Shown one piece after another: positions 39,700-51,717 of a stretch of 64,000 nt of DNA. Position 1 is the stretch's first letter; each line of letters starts with the position of its first letter. The DNA lies in contig JAMPIT010000174.1 of assembly GCA_026261815.1 (NCBI GenBank), positions 12,276,001-12,340,000 of the forward strand. The letters are read 5' to 3'. The position numbers and the translations under genes were made by a program. The notes beneath the pieces were generated by a model, which did no database searches, was not told where the DNA came from, and saw only the letters and a program-made list of their open reading frames with translations. Source of the stretch: Monarcha castaneiventris obscurior. Lineage: Eukaryota > Chordata > Aves > Passeriformes > Monarchidae.

Positions 39700-39847
39700 C
39701 AGAAACGACATTATGGCAACAAAATTTAAAACTTCATAGCTTCATACTTCTGGCCTATAAAGCAATGAATCAGAAACGACATTATGGCAACAAAATTTAA
39801 AACTTCATAGCTTCATACTTCTGGCCTATAAAGCAATGAATCAGAAA
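39700..39847 (+). repeat. Perfect 71-bp tandem duplication
   Basis: Copy one is 39700-39770 and copy two is 39771-39841, each starting CAGAAACGACATTATGGCAA. The copies are identical at all 71 positions by eye, and six bases of a third copy (CAGAAA) follow at 39842-39847. The unit is not simple sequence or a recognised transposon. Identity between copies means a recent duplication or ongoing homogenisation. An assembly error is possible, since many assemblers make exact local duplications. Confidence 0.95.
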
Positions 39848-39849
39848 GA

Positions 39850-42800
39850 GAATTACCAGAGAGATTATCAGACTTTAAATTTTCAGTTTTAGAAAGCCTT
39901 CTATTTTTTTTTACAGGAAACTTAGGCAAATCTTTCTTTTTTCTCTTCAAAAAGGGGAATCGGAAGTGACATCTGTGTAAAACACTTGTAATACCAGCAA
40001 ATATGCATTAAATCCGGAAAGTAACTGAACGTAAGGAGCAATGTGTCTACTGAACGTTGCACATCACTGACTGCCAATTTTGCTGTTCAGCAGTTGTTTG
40101 AGGCTGCTCTAGAATGATACAGAAACTGCTGGTGTATAAAACACAGACAAACTTCCTGAGGATATTTTAGCTGGCATAGGAAGATGATCATGGATTACAG
40201 AAAGGGTTTTCACAGGTGATAAAAAAGCTATTGAAGATTTCATGAAAATGCTACACACCAAGTGCTGAACTGGGGGAAAAATGTTTTCACTCAAGATCAT
40301 CTACACTCCAGTCACCCCAAGCTGTTGTAGCTGGTCCCTGTGACCAGGTGTTCTTACCGTGGGCAGAACACTACAGATCACCCTTCAGCCACATCTTGGA
40401 CTGAAACTATTTGAACAACTAATGACATATGTAATTCTTTTAAGCCAGTGACAATCATTCAGATTCTGCCTACTTCAAAGAAAAAGATCCATATAAAATT
40501 ATTCTTTGTGCACTCTCATCCTGTATACGTTCCTCTCCTGAGATTTGAGAGCACCTAAAATACTGCTTGCCAGTAGTGTTGGATCATGGCAAGTAAAAGA
40601 CATTTCAAGAATCACTTGAATATAAATGGTATGAGAGTGTGATTTAGAACTTATACATGAAATCTTTCCAAGTGCTACAATTCCTGTGGGTACATTTAAG
40701 CAGAGTTTCAGTCTAAGCTGTGTAAGGTCTTTGTTCTTTTCAAGTATTATTTGATACCAAAAACTCTACTAAAATCAAAGAAATGAAAAACAAAAATAAA
40801 TTCAGAGAAAAATAGGAAGAGGGACAAAAAAATAACACTGTAAGCAGATAAATTACAAGCAGAATGAAAATGTGATTAAAAACATCACTGCAGAGTGTTG
40901 TGACAATTTACTTGGTTGCAATATTTGTAATTTTATTGGAAGAAATTAATACATTGTAGCAGTCAGATTAAAGTCTATTTACTTTAATTGGAGCTATATG
41001 AATTACAGTCTCAAAGTCCAACTGAGTGCAAATTTCTGGATTCTATAGAGTCTGAGGCAAAGAATATGTGAATTCCATATATGAATGGAATTTTTAGATC
41101 AAACCACTTTTTTAACAACAAAATATGAGCTTCACATAAACACTTTTTTTTGCCTAGCCAGACAATGGACTTCTTGGCAAGAAAAAGATGATGAAATGAA
41201 ATGAGAAATCCAAGACTGAAAACATGAAAAGTGTTTTGAAACAATTTAAGAATACAAATTTGCCAGTTGTTCAGGAACATATTTTTGTCATTGAAGTCCT
41301 GGAGCTAGAATCAGAGATCTAAATTAATTTCTTGCTCTTTCATAGAGCAGCCAGTGGAAAATGATTTTGATTAACACTTAAAGAACAACTAAATGACCTG
41401 TCACACTACTACTCTAATTTTCAACAAGGATTTCAGTTTTTAAATATCTGTGTCTCATTGACCTATAGATTTTAGAAATTTCACACTGAAATCCCATTAA
41501 TAAAATAATACATGGTCTGGAGTAGGTGAAGAAAGTTTCTTTTACCTTCTACATGAGCAGAGCGCAATATCTAAAATATTAATTTTGTCCTTCCCCCTAA
41601 ATGAAAGTGTGCAGTTCATAAAAACAAAACTTCTCCAGTTAACAATCCATCCCTCTATTTCCTCTTATGTCAGCAGTTTCTGTGGCAATTAAGTCTAGAA
41701 AATAAAACTCAAAGTAATTATAAAGTTGTAAATAAAGATGGAAAGACAATATTTTCCTTGAAAGGATTATATGATCAGGAGTAACAAACAATTTTCACCA
41801 TCAAGGTAGAAATTTCCCCTGGCCAAACAATTGATTTTCTGTTTTCAAAGCAGAAGAAAGCCCTGTGTAATGGGCTATGTGTAACTATCAAATGGACCAC
41901 CATTCAGATTTCTCCTGTCCTTTGGAACAGCAAATGGTCCTATAGGAATGGTCCCTCAGGATGACACTTAGGTACATTGGAACACTCAATGCAGCAAAAT
42001 GTCTGTCACCACTCCCTGCTGGTGTCATTGAGGAGAAGCAAAGCAAGGATCATGTAGCTCCAGGTAAATATCCACCCCTGAGCTTGTCACTTCAGGCTCA
42101 CTTCACAGTCTATGAGGAGAAGCAGGAATGTTGAGGCAATGATTCATCTCATCCCAAGCAAGATATCCAGCAATAAACTATGTTATCTGCACTGTAAATG
42201 AGTTTTGTGGACATCTGAGGTTGAACAAGACCATATCCCAGCCAGTGGCTAATGTGACCCCAATAAAATTCTAGGATGTGGTCACCAATTTTCTGACAAA
42301 AAATACTCTATTGCTGGCAGGAAACAGTGTAAATTGAGTTATTCAGTTCCTTGGCCCATGAGCTGATTTGTTTGCCAGCTATTTTGGGCCATATTTTAAG
42401 TAGCATTCACATATATAATTGGACCACATGCAAACAAGTCTAGAGAAATCATTCTTCAATAAGGGTAATTATGCCACTTTGGAAGGACAGAATATTTTTC
42501 TGATCTAATTGAGTTTAATTTTCATTACATGTCAATTTAATTTCTGTTATTTTCTAACTAGAATATAAAGCACATCTAATTCTTCAGCTAAATGTTATTA
42601 TGGATAAAATAGTAGCTTTAAATGCATGGGAGCATTTGATTCAAAGCTCAGTAAACAGGTCTTTGATCAGGTCGATACAATTATTGCATGACTGGAACAC
42701 ATTACAGAGACATGAGAAGTGAGATGGGAACATCAGTCTAGCCCTCGCTCTTTTACAAAAGGAAGACATGGATGATAGAAATATCTTGATTTTCATCGTT

Positions 42801-45210
42801 ACAGAAGACATCCTGTGTTCATAGGTTTGAACTGAATGTATTACATTTTTGTGTCTCTAAGCATTTTAGCAATCCAGCAAACCTATTTCATGCCCTTCCC
42901 TAAATCCTGTTCAGGATTGCACAATATATGTCATTATTACTACAAAATTCTCTTAATTATTTTTGGCATATACCCAAAGAACAAAGAAAATCTCCTGGCA
43001 TCTTTAATAATTCCCATTAGAATAAAACATTGAAAAGCATAAGTAATATAATCCAGAGATTTGGGTAATCCCAGAGTAAATACACTTGGGCTTTCAGTAG
43101 TTATTGCAACACGTGAAATATTCCAGCTTTTCTCGGAGTCTTCTTGAAACTGGCTCTGTCCTTGAGGTGTCAGATTAACACTCCACTGAGAAGACAAATT
43201 GTTCATGGGCATGCTGGACATATGAGAGCCATTAGACAGTGTGATCTACATTCTTGAAAAATGAAAAATTCTAGGCAACATTACATTTTATAAATGCAAG
43301 ATGTTTATTATTACTGCACTAGCAATAAATGTTTAGAAACTGGAGAGGGTTCACAATGATTCTGACTAGGAACATATGAGTATGGAGCCATTGAATTCTG
43401 GCATGAAATAAAAGGTCTGGAAGCTATTATGCATTTAGCCCTCTATGAGTATTTAATTATATCAATAGGAGAACACAATTTCTGTTGCGTGCTTTGTGAT
43501 GAATGTCTTCATTTATTCGTGTTACAATGAATGATAGATGAGTTCAAGCCAGATGTGGGAGCTCATTTGCAATTTGCTTAAACTATTTTAGTGAAATTTC
43601 TTTCAAAGTTCACAGGACACCTCACTGAATGTCATGGGAATTAATCTGGTGTATAAAATTTGATTTCTTCTTGAGAAGTGAGTTTGCTTTTGCTGGGCTT
43701 TATGCAGATAAGTGGTAATAAGCATCAAATGTGGTGTGGTTAACTGCTTTTATGACAGTAATACAATCTTTAATGAGAAAAATGGATTTCAACTTCAGAG
43801 TGTCTCATCCAACCTGTCATATGAAAGAAAGTAGCTGTTAAGCAGTTTAGCAGTACTCAGCTTAGTTTAGTAGATTATTCTGCCAAAAAAACTTATTCCA
43901 GGTAGGGGAAAAAAATCCTTGATTACAAATGAAATATCTCCAAGGGTCTTATAGTTTAAAGGTTTTTGAAAAGCATAACGACACAGAAATTGCCAGTCTA
44001 TTTCTTGAATTTCACTCCAATAGGTTTTCTAATAGCTTATATTTGCAGTGATAAAGTGAAAACATACTTCACATTGTTGGTGTGAAGGCATGTACACTAC
44101 ACTAGAAAGAAAAACATGACTAAGGAATGGTTAAGAAGCTATAAAACATAAGGGATCAATTGAATCATTCGGACCTGCTGATAGTTTGGCTTATTTTTTT
44201 AAACATATTGATAAAATCATTATAGTTTAACCTGTTTTTTTAATATGCTTGCCTTTACATTACAGCTCTGTCCACCCACCAATTTTTAGTGTTTTAGACT
44301 GTTTATCCACTTCTTTCACTGTTGCTTCTGTTTGTAAAAGCAGACACAAGAGACAAGGTAACTCATTAATCAAACATTCTTACCTGGTGTGCCCATTTGC
44401 CATTTCAAATTCTACATCTCTCAGTAGACAGAAAGATAAACAGATATTATTGCATTGGAGATCAGAAGAAATTTTCTTATGATGTGCTGATGAATATCAA
44501 ACCTTTGACATTCAAGTGCATCCAACTAAAGGAAAGGAAAAGAAGCATTAAGATGAAATTTTTAACCCTTTTTACTATTTGTTTATGGTCTCTTTGCATC
44601 TTAAATTTTTATTATAGTCTATCTACCACCTATACCAACCCGAAAAACAGGAAATTTGAAAACATTATCAGAAAGCTGGAATTTTGAACAGAGCACACAT
44701 CTTAACTATCTATTAAATTAAAGACATTCTCAAATGACCACTGCATTTGTTACTTTCCAACTTCAGTTAGTGAAGCCGGTTCAGTTTCAACACCCAGTCT
44801 GCATCAGTGTTTCAAAGACTAATTCTAAGTACCTAAGTTAGGAACATGTATCTCTCCCCTTATTACATATGCACATCAGATATGCAGATACTCAAATATT
44901 GTTCATAAAATCTGATTATAAAAACTTGCAATATGCTTCTGATTGCCACTTCTGTATATACTTTTTTTCCTACTATTTCTTACCTTCTATGCAATTTCTC
45001 ATTTAATTCTGCCTTATCCAGAAATCATGGCGTCTTTAAGCAACATATGAATCTGACAGAATCAACATACGATAAAATGCATTGCCTTGCACTGTTTCCT
45101 CAAAGGCAATATAAGATTAAATTAGGAGCCCGTTGACTCCAGGAGAATCTTTCAACAACGTACACCAAAATATCTTATCTTTTTAATGAATGATTAGTCC
45201 TTAGCATCAG
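39850..45210. other. Unique non-coding stretch
   Basis: No supported gene. A near-palindrome (AATTCCAT...ATGGAATT) lies at about 41071-41092. One motif-rich stretch at 43560-43790 is listed separately. Open frames are under 100 codons and unrecognised. Confidence 0.55.
43560..43790. promoter_or_regulatory. Candidate distal regulatory element
   Basis: A non-repetitive stretch with clustered factor-type words: TCATTTGCAATTTGC (octamer/CEBP-like) near 43563, GGAATTAATCTGG (homeodomain) near 43640, GCAGATAAG (GATA) near 43705, and TGTGGTGTGGTTAA (RUNX/homeodomain-like) near 43731. The call is based on motif density only. No promoter features or CpG enrichment are present. Confidence 0.18.
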
Positions 45211-45386
45211 AAGTTATGGGTGGGGGGGTTTTGGGTTGAGTCTGCTTGGGTGTGCTCCTCATGATGGCAATCCTTTAACCCAAATAGAAGTGCATAACTG
45301 TCTGTCCTACAATTTCTTTCCATTAAAGTTGCCAGAGTGTTATTTGGGAAATATTTTCTGCTTCACAAGACTGTGTCTTGCATTCA

Positions 45387-45392
45387 GTTTCT
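45387..45392 (+). repeat. Target-site duplication, left copy
   Basis: GTTTCT directly precedes the LTR and is repeated exactly at 45789-45794. A 6-bp duplication is what alpha- and beta-type retroviral integrases typically make. Confidence 0.85.
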
Positions 45393-45788
45393 TGTGGGGC
45401 TTGGTTTACATTGTTCTCCCACTTTTCCCTTGAACCTAGCCCTGTCCACTTCCTCGGGCTCTTCCTATTGGTTCCTGTACCCCAACTCCGCCCTTGTACC
45501 GCCCCTGAGTCCCAGGAAAAAAGCCCCTGCTCCCTGGCTTCCTGCTCTCTCTGCCCCTGGGAACTGGCTGGACAAGTTGCTTCAATAAAACCGTAAGGGG
45601 TCGCCATGAGAGTCCCTTCTCTACCTCCTCACTATCACTGTGTTGTGAGGCTGACAGCTAAAGGAGCAAGGGTTTGGGGCACTCTGGAATGGACTACGGG
45701 AGGACACAATGGCTGCCTGCCCTAAGAAGCCCCAGCACAGCTCCTAGAGAAAGCTGCAGCTGCTAAGTTAATCTTAGCCACCACAACA
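45393..45788 (+). mobile_element. Solo LTR of an endogenous retrovirus (396 bp)
   Basis: The element begins TGTGGGGC and ends CACAACA, with the canonical TG...CA ends, and is flanked by the 6-bp direct repeat GTTTCT. Promoter-like features run in plus orientation: ATTGG at 45467-45471, two GC boxes (45488-45493 and 45499-45505), a weak AT-rich TATA-like stretch near 45514-45523, and AATAAA at 45584-45589 followed by a U5-like end. No primer-binding site or internal genes adjoin it, so it is a solo LTR left by LTR-LTR recombination. The 6-bp duplication suggests a class II (ERVK-like) family; the family name is not known to me. Reading frames inside are incidental. Confidence 0.85.
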
Positions 45789-45794
45789 GTTTCT
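45789..45794 (+). repeat. Target-site duplication, right copy
   Basis: GTTTCT, identical to 45387-45392. It fixes the right boundary of the solo LTR. Confidence 0.85.
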
Positions 45795-45810
45795 GGTCAG
45801 GGTATCATTT

Positions 45811-46110
45811 TCATAGAATCATATAATACCTTGGGCTGGAAGGGAATATAAAGATCATCTGGTTCCAAGCTCCCTGCCATGGGCAGGGACACTATCCACT
45901 AGACTGGGTTGCTCAAAGCCCCATCCAGCCTGGCCTTGAACACTTTCGGGGATAGGGCATCCACAGCTTCTTTCGGCAACTGTTCCAGTGTCTCACTGCT
46001 CTCACAGAGAAGAATTTTTGGCTAATATCCAATCTAAACATACTCTCTTTCAGTTTAAAGGCATTCCCCCTTGTTCTATGAGTACACATCACCCCAGCCA
46101 CATGCAAGTG
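45811..46110 (-). mobile_element. CR1 LINE 3' fragment with remnant of ORF2 C-terminus
   Basis: The plus strand starts TCATAGAATCATATAATACC and continues through the reverse complement of the CR1 tail: CCATGGGCAGGGACAC, GTTGCTCAAAGCCCCATCC, TGGCCTTGAACACTT and CCTTGTTCTATG blocks. On the minus strand the interval 46060-45900 encodes the end of the reverse-transcriptase ORF2 region (FKLKE...FRLDI...KFFSV...VRHWN), then shifts frame after VRHWN, so the copy is dead. It lies only 16 bp beyond the target duplication of the solo LTR. The upstream end is fuzzy, and similarity fades after about 46110. Confidence 0.9.
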
Positions 46111-46925
46111 GCTGATAAATGTCATTGTAATTAATTTGGGGTGAAGAAATCTCACTGATGTCCCTCAGGTACCATGGGGTAGAGTATGGAACATATCCAT
46201 GAACCACAGGCCACTAAAATCCCGAGAAATGAAAGACAATGTTATGTACCTTGCAATACAATGAAAATCAGTCTCATTGCTGGAAACAATGCAGGACACA
46301 TTTAGTTTCCATAACAAAATCAACTCAGCTGGGAAAAGATAAAGTGCTTATTACTAGTCTTTTTAGCAGAGTTTCTTACCAAGTAATTTGACGTGTCTTT
46401 CTAGCTCTACAGTTCTAAAAACTATTTTTGTAATTATTGTTATTCATTATCTCAGTACTTCTAATTTTCTTCCATCTTTCTTCTCTTTTTCTTTCACCAT
46501 CCCTAGCCTCATCCTAGCTAAGCCCTCTATACCTATTTATTCTGAAAATACCTTCAAGACTCTGATTTGTCTGATAAGAAAGCCTCCTAGTGAGATGTAC
46601 ATTCATTTTGGGAAGATTTTCTTTTGCAATTAGACTTCTCCAGGGTCTACAAATTTAATGTATCACAGTACAAATGGGGGATATTTCCTGAGATAAGTGA
46701 ATATCAATAACCTTTTTTCTCACCAATGATATTATCTATTTTACTTGCTGATGGATTTCACCCCTCCAAATTATCTTCACCCATCTGTTTACAGCTGTCA
46801 ATAACTATCACATTGTGTTGTCCTTTTGGCTGCAGGTGACCATAAAAAATTTCCCTGATCAAATGGGAGAAGAGAAAGAAGTACAAGACCAGAAATGAAA
46901 ACAAAACAAAACGAAATAGGAGTTT
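46111..46925. other. Unique sequence between transposons
   Basis: No gene. It separates the CR1 fragment from the truncated retroviral leader. I saw no second LTR here that could partner the one at 47.05-47.68 kb. Confidence 0.55.
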
Positions 46926-46986
46926 AAACTACACGCTTCTGTAGCCGGTTATACCTTGAAAGCACCCATGCTTCCATGGCATCCAT
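46924..46986 (-). pseudogene. Possible truncated start of a retroviral gag
   Basis: An ATG at 46986, about 40 bases downstream of the primer-binding site, opens a frame of 20 codons ending in TAA at 46926-46924. Its position after the primer site suggests the remnant of a gag start cut off by deletion. The leader is much shorter than in intact retroviruses, so the ATG may equally be an upstream start. The short peptide allows no domain call, and no packaging or structural domain remains. Confidence 0.25.
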
Positions 46987-47680
46987 GTGCCTTGTTGTCG
47001 CGGCAGCGGCCCTGTCGGGGGAGCAGTCCCCAGTTTGGGCACCACTTCTCGCTCCTCACGCTGGGGTTGCCTCAGGAGCCCGGTCTCCTGCACACAGGCA
47101 TCAGCGAGCTGCCTGGCAGTGTCCCTCACTGCTCACGGCCACCGGGGTTCGGGTTGTGCTGGGAACACAGCAGGCTCGTTGCTCACAGAGGCTGTCTCAG
47201 ACCCCAAAGCCCTGGGAGTAAAGGAGGCAAGAGAGGGTTTCTGTATGAATTCCCCAGGTTTATTCCTCGGAGGGACAGGGACAGAGAACCAAGGGATCAG
47301 GCTTCGTGCAACAGGTTTTATACTGGAATAAGTTGGGGCGGAGCAAGGGGTAACAACCAATAAGATCATAATATAACAATACGTGACAAGCATATCAATA
47401 AATCATTTTAGAGCATAGGAGGGAATATAACGAAGCAACCAATGAGAAAATGACCTGGGGAGAACTTTCTAGATAGAAGGGTGCGGCTTGTACTGCAGTG
47501 CCACCCTCGGACGTCCCCTCGGACTCCGAGTCGCGTGCCCATTGGAGGGCAAGGACCTGATGGGCATCTGCCTGCCAAAGCCCACTAGTGGGCTCAGCCA
47601 CTGCAGCACGTTGTTTCTATTATAATCGGTCAACATGAAACATGGTTTCTATTGTTTCTTTCCCTCCCTGTACCACAGCT
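46926..47680 (-). mobile_element. Truncated endogenous retrovirus: 5' LTR, primer site and leader
   Basis: Read on the minus strand this is a retroviral 5' end. U3 includes CCAAT boxes in inverted form (47439-47443 and 47357-47361) and a GC box (47335-47343), then TATAAAA at 47322-47316 and AATAAA at 47264-47259, followed by a GC-rich U5. At 47044-47027 comes TGGTGCCCAAACTGGGGA, close to the lysine-tRNA primer sites of class II (ERVK/beta-type) retroviruses. A short leader and a 20-codon ATG frame follow and then the element stops. The outer LTR edge is uncertain: TGTGG at 47677 or TGCTGC at 47608. No 3' LTR, pol or env is visible, so the element is defective. Confidence 0.8.
47027..47044 (-). 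other. Retroviral primer-binding site, lysine-tRNA type
   Basis: The minus strand reads TGGTGCCC followed by AAACTGGGGA. TGG complements the tRNA CCA end, and TGGTGCCCAA is shared with ERVK-type elements that prime from tRNA-Lys. A few mismatches from the standard 18-mer are expected in an old copy. Its location just after the U5-like sequence supports the orientation of the element. Confidence 0.7.
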
Positions 47681-47689
47681 ATTTGTCCC

Positions 47690-50600
47690 AGAGATGGAAC
47701 GTTACTGTGTTATGAATTCCATTACATCCTACATTTGTTAGCAGATATTTTAGCTGAAGTCTACTATGTAATTGACACCATTCTGTATGGTCTGAATACC
47801 AATGAGATATGAAGAATTCCTTTTGTTTTAATTTCTAGTGTGTTGGGGAGATATGATGTATTGCAAAACTTCATTGTACTTGATCTCAGTACAAATGAAC
47901 AGTAAAGTCTCTTAGCAGAATCATCTTTCAACACTAAGAATTTTTTTTTTTGAGCAATATCAGCTGCCATTTCATTCTAACACAATCAAGTTGTGGTTTT
48001 CTCTTCCGCTCTTCACTGTTAACACAGAAAGAGATATTAAGCTTTCTTTGTTGTATCATACTCCTAGTAAAGTTAAACAATGAAGAGCCTTTTTTTTTTC
48101 ATTCTGGCATAAAAATGAAGAGATAATATCAGTGAAAATCCACAAGAAAAGTATCTTTTTCTGTTCAGTTTAACATGGTTTTTTTCTTTCTTTTCTTTAA
48201 GTCTCTTGGGTTTTAGACATGAAAAAACTACTGCTAAATAGGTGATGAAGTTTATTATATTATTGTTCCTGTTTCTCTTGGACTCTTTGCAGTTTTAAAT
48301 ACATTATTCCCTGTCATAATTCCTTATCTGAGCTTTTCTTAAACAGTGCTAGATGGCAAGCAACAAGCCCCTACTCAAGTCTAAAATGACTTAGCAAAAA
48401 ATCTTTTAACTAAAAAGGCAATCTTTCCAGACAAACTCTTCTCAAGAAACCTTAAACAGCTTTAATTGTAAAGCTATACTGCTGGAAACAGACTTGGTTT
48501 ACAGAAATGAAATCATAGGTTTAACACACTTTTGTTTCAACATTTCTCCATTACATGTCTTAAGATATTTTAGATCTACTGGTTTATGAAGGTAAAGAGA
48601 ATTTCAAAGGGATAAATTATAGGGAGTGACATCAGTTACAGTGGACTTCATTCAAAATGATGTAAAGAATAGGTCTGTCAGAAACCTATTTCCAAAGGGA
48701 CCCATCTTGGCTTCCAAAACAGAATAAAAAGAGCAGCATTTTCCATTGATATGTGACAAAGGTATTGGCAAATTATATATGATGGAGAGGAGACCACAGG
48801 ACAAACATATACTGCTTTAGAATTTCTCGTACATTCTCAAGTGCAGTTTGTATTTAGTCTTCTATGCTGACATCTAGTAATGACTAAATAATGATGAGGA
48901 TTCACATGCAGCCAGACCAGGACTTTTTGTTGGTTAGATGGTTCTGAAAGAATTGAATTAAATAACAGCAAACCCATGGAAAAAGAGATTATGTGGAACA
49001 ATGTAAAAACAAAAAAAATGGGAGAACAGGATTCTTGATGTTCCTTTGGTCTGTTATTCTGCTTTTCTGTAACTCCAGTACAGTGATATTCCCTTAGCTG
49101 GACATGGTAGACTGAGCTTTAATTCAGTGAAAGTCTGAAGCCTGCAGAGATCACAGTTGGAACCTATTCTTAATTACACTTATACAAAAGAAGACTGTGA
49201 TTTCTTCATATCAGCAGTTTCCAACCTTTTTCACTTTATAGTCCCATTTTCTATTTACATTTGTATTGCAAATATGTGTTTATTTTTCTTTCTTGAATCC
49301 CTGAGGTGTACATTACCCAAAAGAGCAAGAATAAAAGGCTCAGATGAACTGACCTATACCATAGTTAATGTAGGAAAAAGCTTTCCCAGTGGAAGAAAGA
49401 AATGGTATAGAATGAAAAGAAGACTTGTCCATCAATACAAAGGTAAATATTTCTGCATTATTGTCTATTTGGAAGGAAAAGCACAAGAGTTTATTTGTAT
49501 GATTTATGGATAAATAATTGAAACAAGGACAGAAGATGATCTCATTCAGTATCAAGAATTTGGCAACAGACTTTGGCTTGTGGTACTTTATTCTCCTATC
49601 TATGTGTTATATTTTCAGACAGGCATTTTCTTACTTCCTCCCATGCTGCTTCTTATGTTACTTACAAAGATAGACAAGACTATGTAATTTTCCCTTTTCA
49701 AATTCTCTCTTAAAACTCTGACTTCCATGCTAATTAAAACATGTCATTCTTGAACTTTCATTGTGTCTTCTGGTTTTTTGTTTCAGCCTATATATTCTTT
49801 GTATGTTTTTAGATAGCTGTTTTTGATCTGTGTGTTTTTAAAACACCTAGGACACTGAAATCCCACCTCTGTTACATTAGCTGTGATGGCAGAAAAAGGT
49901 AAAAAAGGGAAAAAGCATAAACAAAATTGATAAAAGCATTTAAAAGATTTTTCTCATTTTGAGCAGGCAGAAAAGTGAGGTCTGATAATTGTTTCTGTTA
50001 CATACTGCTTTCCTACACTGCGATACTGTGCTGCAGTCTGGGTACACAGACACGTGCATTATTTGGTCAGCAAAACAGGGGTAAAAATTTGATCAGTCAA
50101 AAGGAGTAAAAATTTCAGTACAGTTTTGAAGACTACACTGCTAAAAATAAAGGTCTATTATACTGTGTTCTGCTACTCTGTTCTTCAGCTCCCTAGGGAT
50201 CTGTCAAAGCACCAAAGTATAAAAATTTTGAATTAAGGGTTGTGAGCTTCAAAATTAGCACGCAATTAACAACAAATGTTCAATGGGGTTTTTTTCCCCA
50301 CTTCATCTCAGCATTATCTACTGAAGGAATGCTGTCCTGTTTGCACAAGATTAAGAGTTTGTATGTAAATTATATATATACAATGAGCCCTAACCTCCTT
50401 GAGTATCACATCTAATGAAGAAAATCTTCTATTTCTATTCAAAGATTGTACTAAGCTCTCTGCAGAATCAGGTCCATCTTTTCACCAGCAACCCTGTTTC
50501 TCCATCTGAAATGCTACACAAGTAATTTATATCGCTGAATCAAGAATGATAAACATTGATGCTAACCCAATAAATACTGCATTACTTTCTTAAGGTTGAC

Positions 50601-50690
50601 TGATAGTGTATTATTAACAGCTTTATTACCAGGGCAAAATTCCATGGGCAACAGCAGTGAACTGTCAAAGATTCTCATAAAGAAATAACA
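47690..50690. other. Unique non-coding stretch
   Basis: No supported gene. A 118-codon plus-strand frame at 49157-49513 has no recognisable domain and an AT-driven composition (phenylalanine, isoleucine, lysine, tyrosine). A T run lies near 47940-47951. Confidence 0.55.
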
Positions 50691-50693
50691 ATA

Positions 50694-50750
50694 AGCTTAT
50701 ATTTATAAAGCACTTTTCATCCCAAAGGAGGCAAGAGTACTTTCCAAAGT
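50694..50750 (+). mobile_element. Relic of an ancient amniote interspersed repeat
   Basis: The text TTATATTTATAAAGCACTTTTCATCCC...GCAAGAGTACTTTCCAAAG (50698-50748) resembles the widely dispersed 'TTTATATAGCGCCTTTCATCC...TCAAAGCGCTTTACAAA' tail of old CR1/L2-type LINEs and their SINEs in amniotes. It is heavily diverged and recognised from memory of the pattern; the family cannot be named with confidence. Confidence 0.4.
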
Positions 50751-51717
50751 TGATACAAAAGAAACATAACAACATCTGTTACTGAAAATAACTGATGCTG
50801 AGAGGAGGACAAAAAACATTGTAAGGATGTGAAATGTGCTCGAGAATCTTTACTGGATGCAAATGAATTGGTTTTTTTTGTTTTTTTTTTTAAATAAAGA
50901 AAAGTTTAAGAAAACTGTTCAACAGTGAAAAAAACAATTATAGTCTTTGTTGGGTATTAATCCAAAAGACTGCCATGTCATAAACACACCATTTGACAAA
51001 ATTCCAATGTTATTTTTTAAATCAGAATTCTCAGAGGAAGACCAGATCAATCTATTGCAAAGACCCTAGAAGTAAGACTGGTGCAGTCACAGATACTGAA
51101 ATGTAGGAAACACTCAGGCAAAAGTCAAACCTCTTGAGGTCTACTAGAAATCAAAGAAGAGGAGAATAGCTGACGATGTTCAGAAGGCCACAGGTACACG
51201 GCCTGTTCTGTTCTCCAAGGCTGCATGAACATTCCTCTACTATGCAGGTACACAGTCAGTTCACTCTCAGGCAAATGAGAAGTATGGCCTGAAAGCAATG
51301 AAAGCAATTAAGAGGAAGGACTTTTTGTTGGAGCTTTCTAGGCTAGAGTACGTCACTGTAGGAATGTGACTACATTTCCTTCAGTGAATATTTCAATTTG
51401 TTATAAAACCTAATTTTTCTTTTCAGTTTTTGTAGCAGTGGTGAAAAACACTGTCTCCCCTGTAAAGGTTCTGCATAGGTTTTCTTGGGAAAAATGCACA
51501 TCACAGTCCTGATTATGGAAAAGGGGAGTCTCCTACGTAGTTCTGGAGAGGTGGCAAGAAGTCCCCTGGATGGGGTTGATATGCAGCAGCTACAGATTCC
51601 TAAATACAGTGGTCCTAAATGTATATGGGAACGCATATGTATATAGGCTCAGACATGCATGCAGATACACACCCACCCACATACAGATACTTTTAAAATT
51701 CTCAATATACATTTAGC

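Noticed and set aside
45640..45788. TGTTGTG...CACAACA inverted ends suggesting a separate 145-bp element
   Set aside because: No target duplication flanks this pair, whereas the outer LTR boundaries have an exact 6-bp duplication.
45913..46155. Minus-strand 80-codon frame taken as a gene
   Set aside because: It is the frameshifted C-terminal remnant of the CR1 ORF2 plus flanking sequence.
46956..47363. Plus-strand open frames up to 135 codons
   Set aside because: They are antisense to the retroviral LTR and its U5/leader; GC-rich LTR sequence is open by chance.
49157..49513. 118-codon plus-strand open frame
   Set aside because: No recognisable domain; composition follows AT-rich background; length within chance for this sequence.
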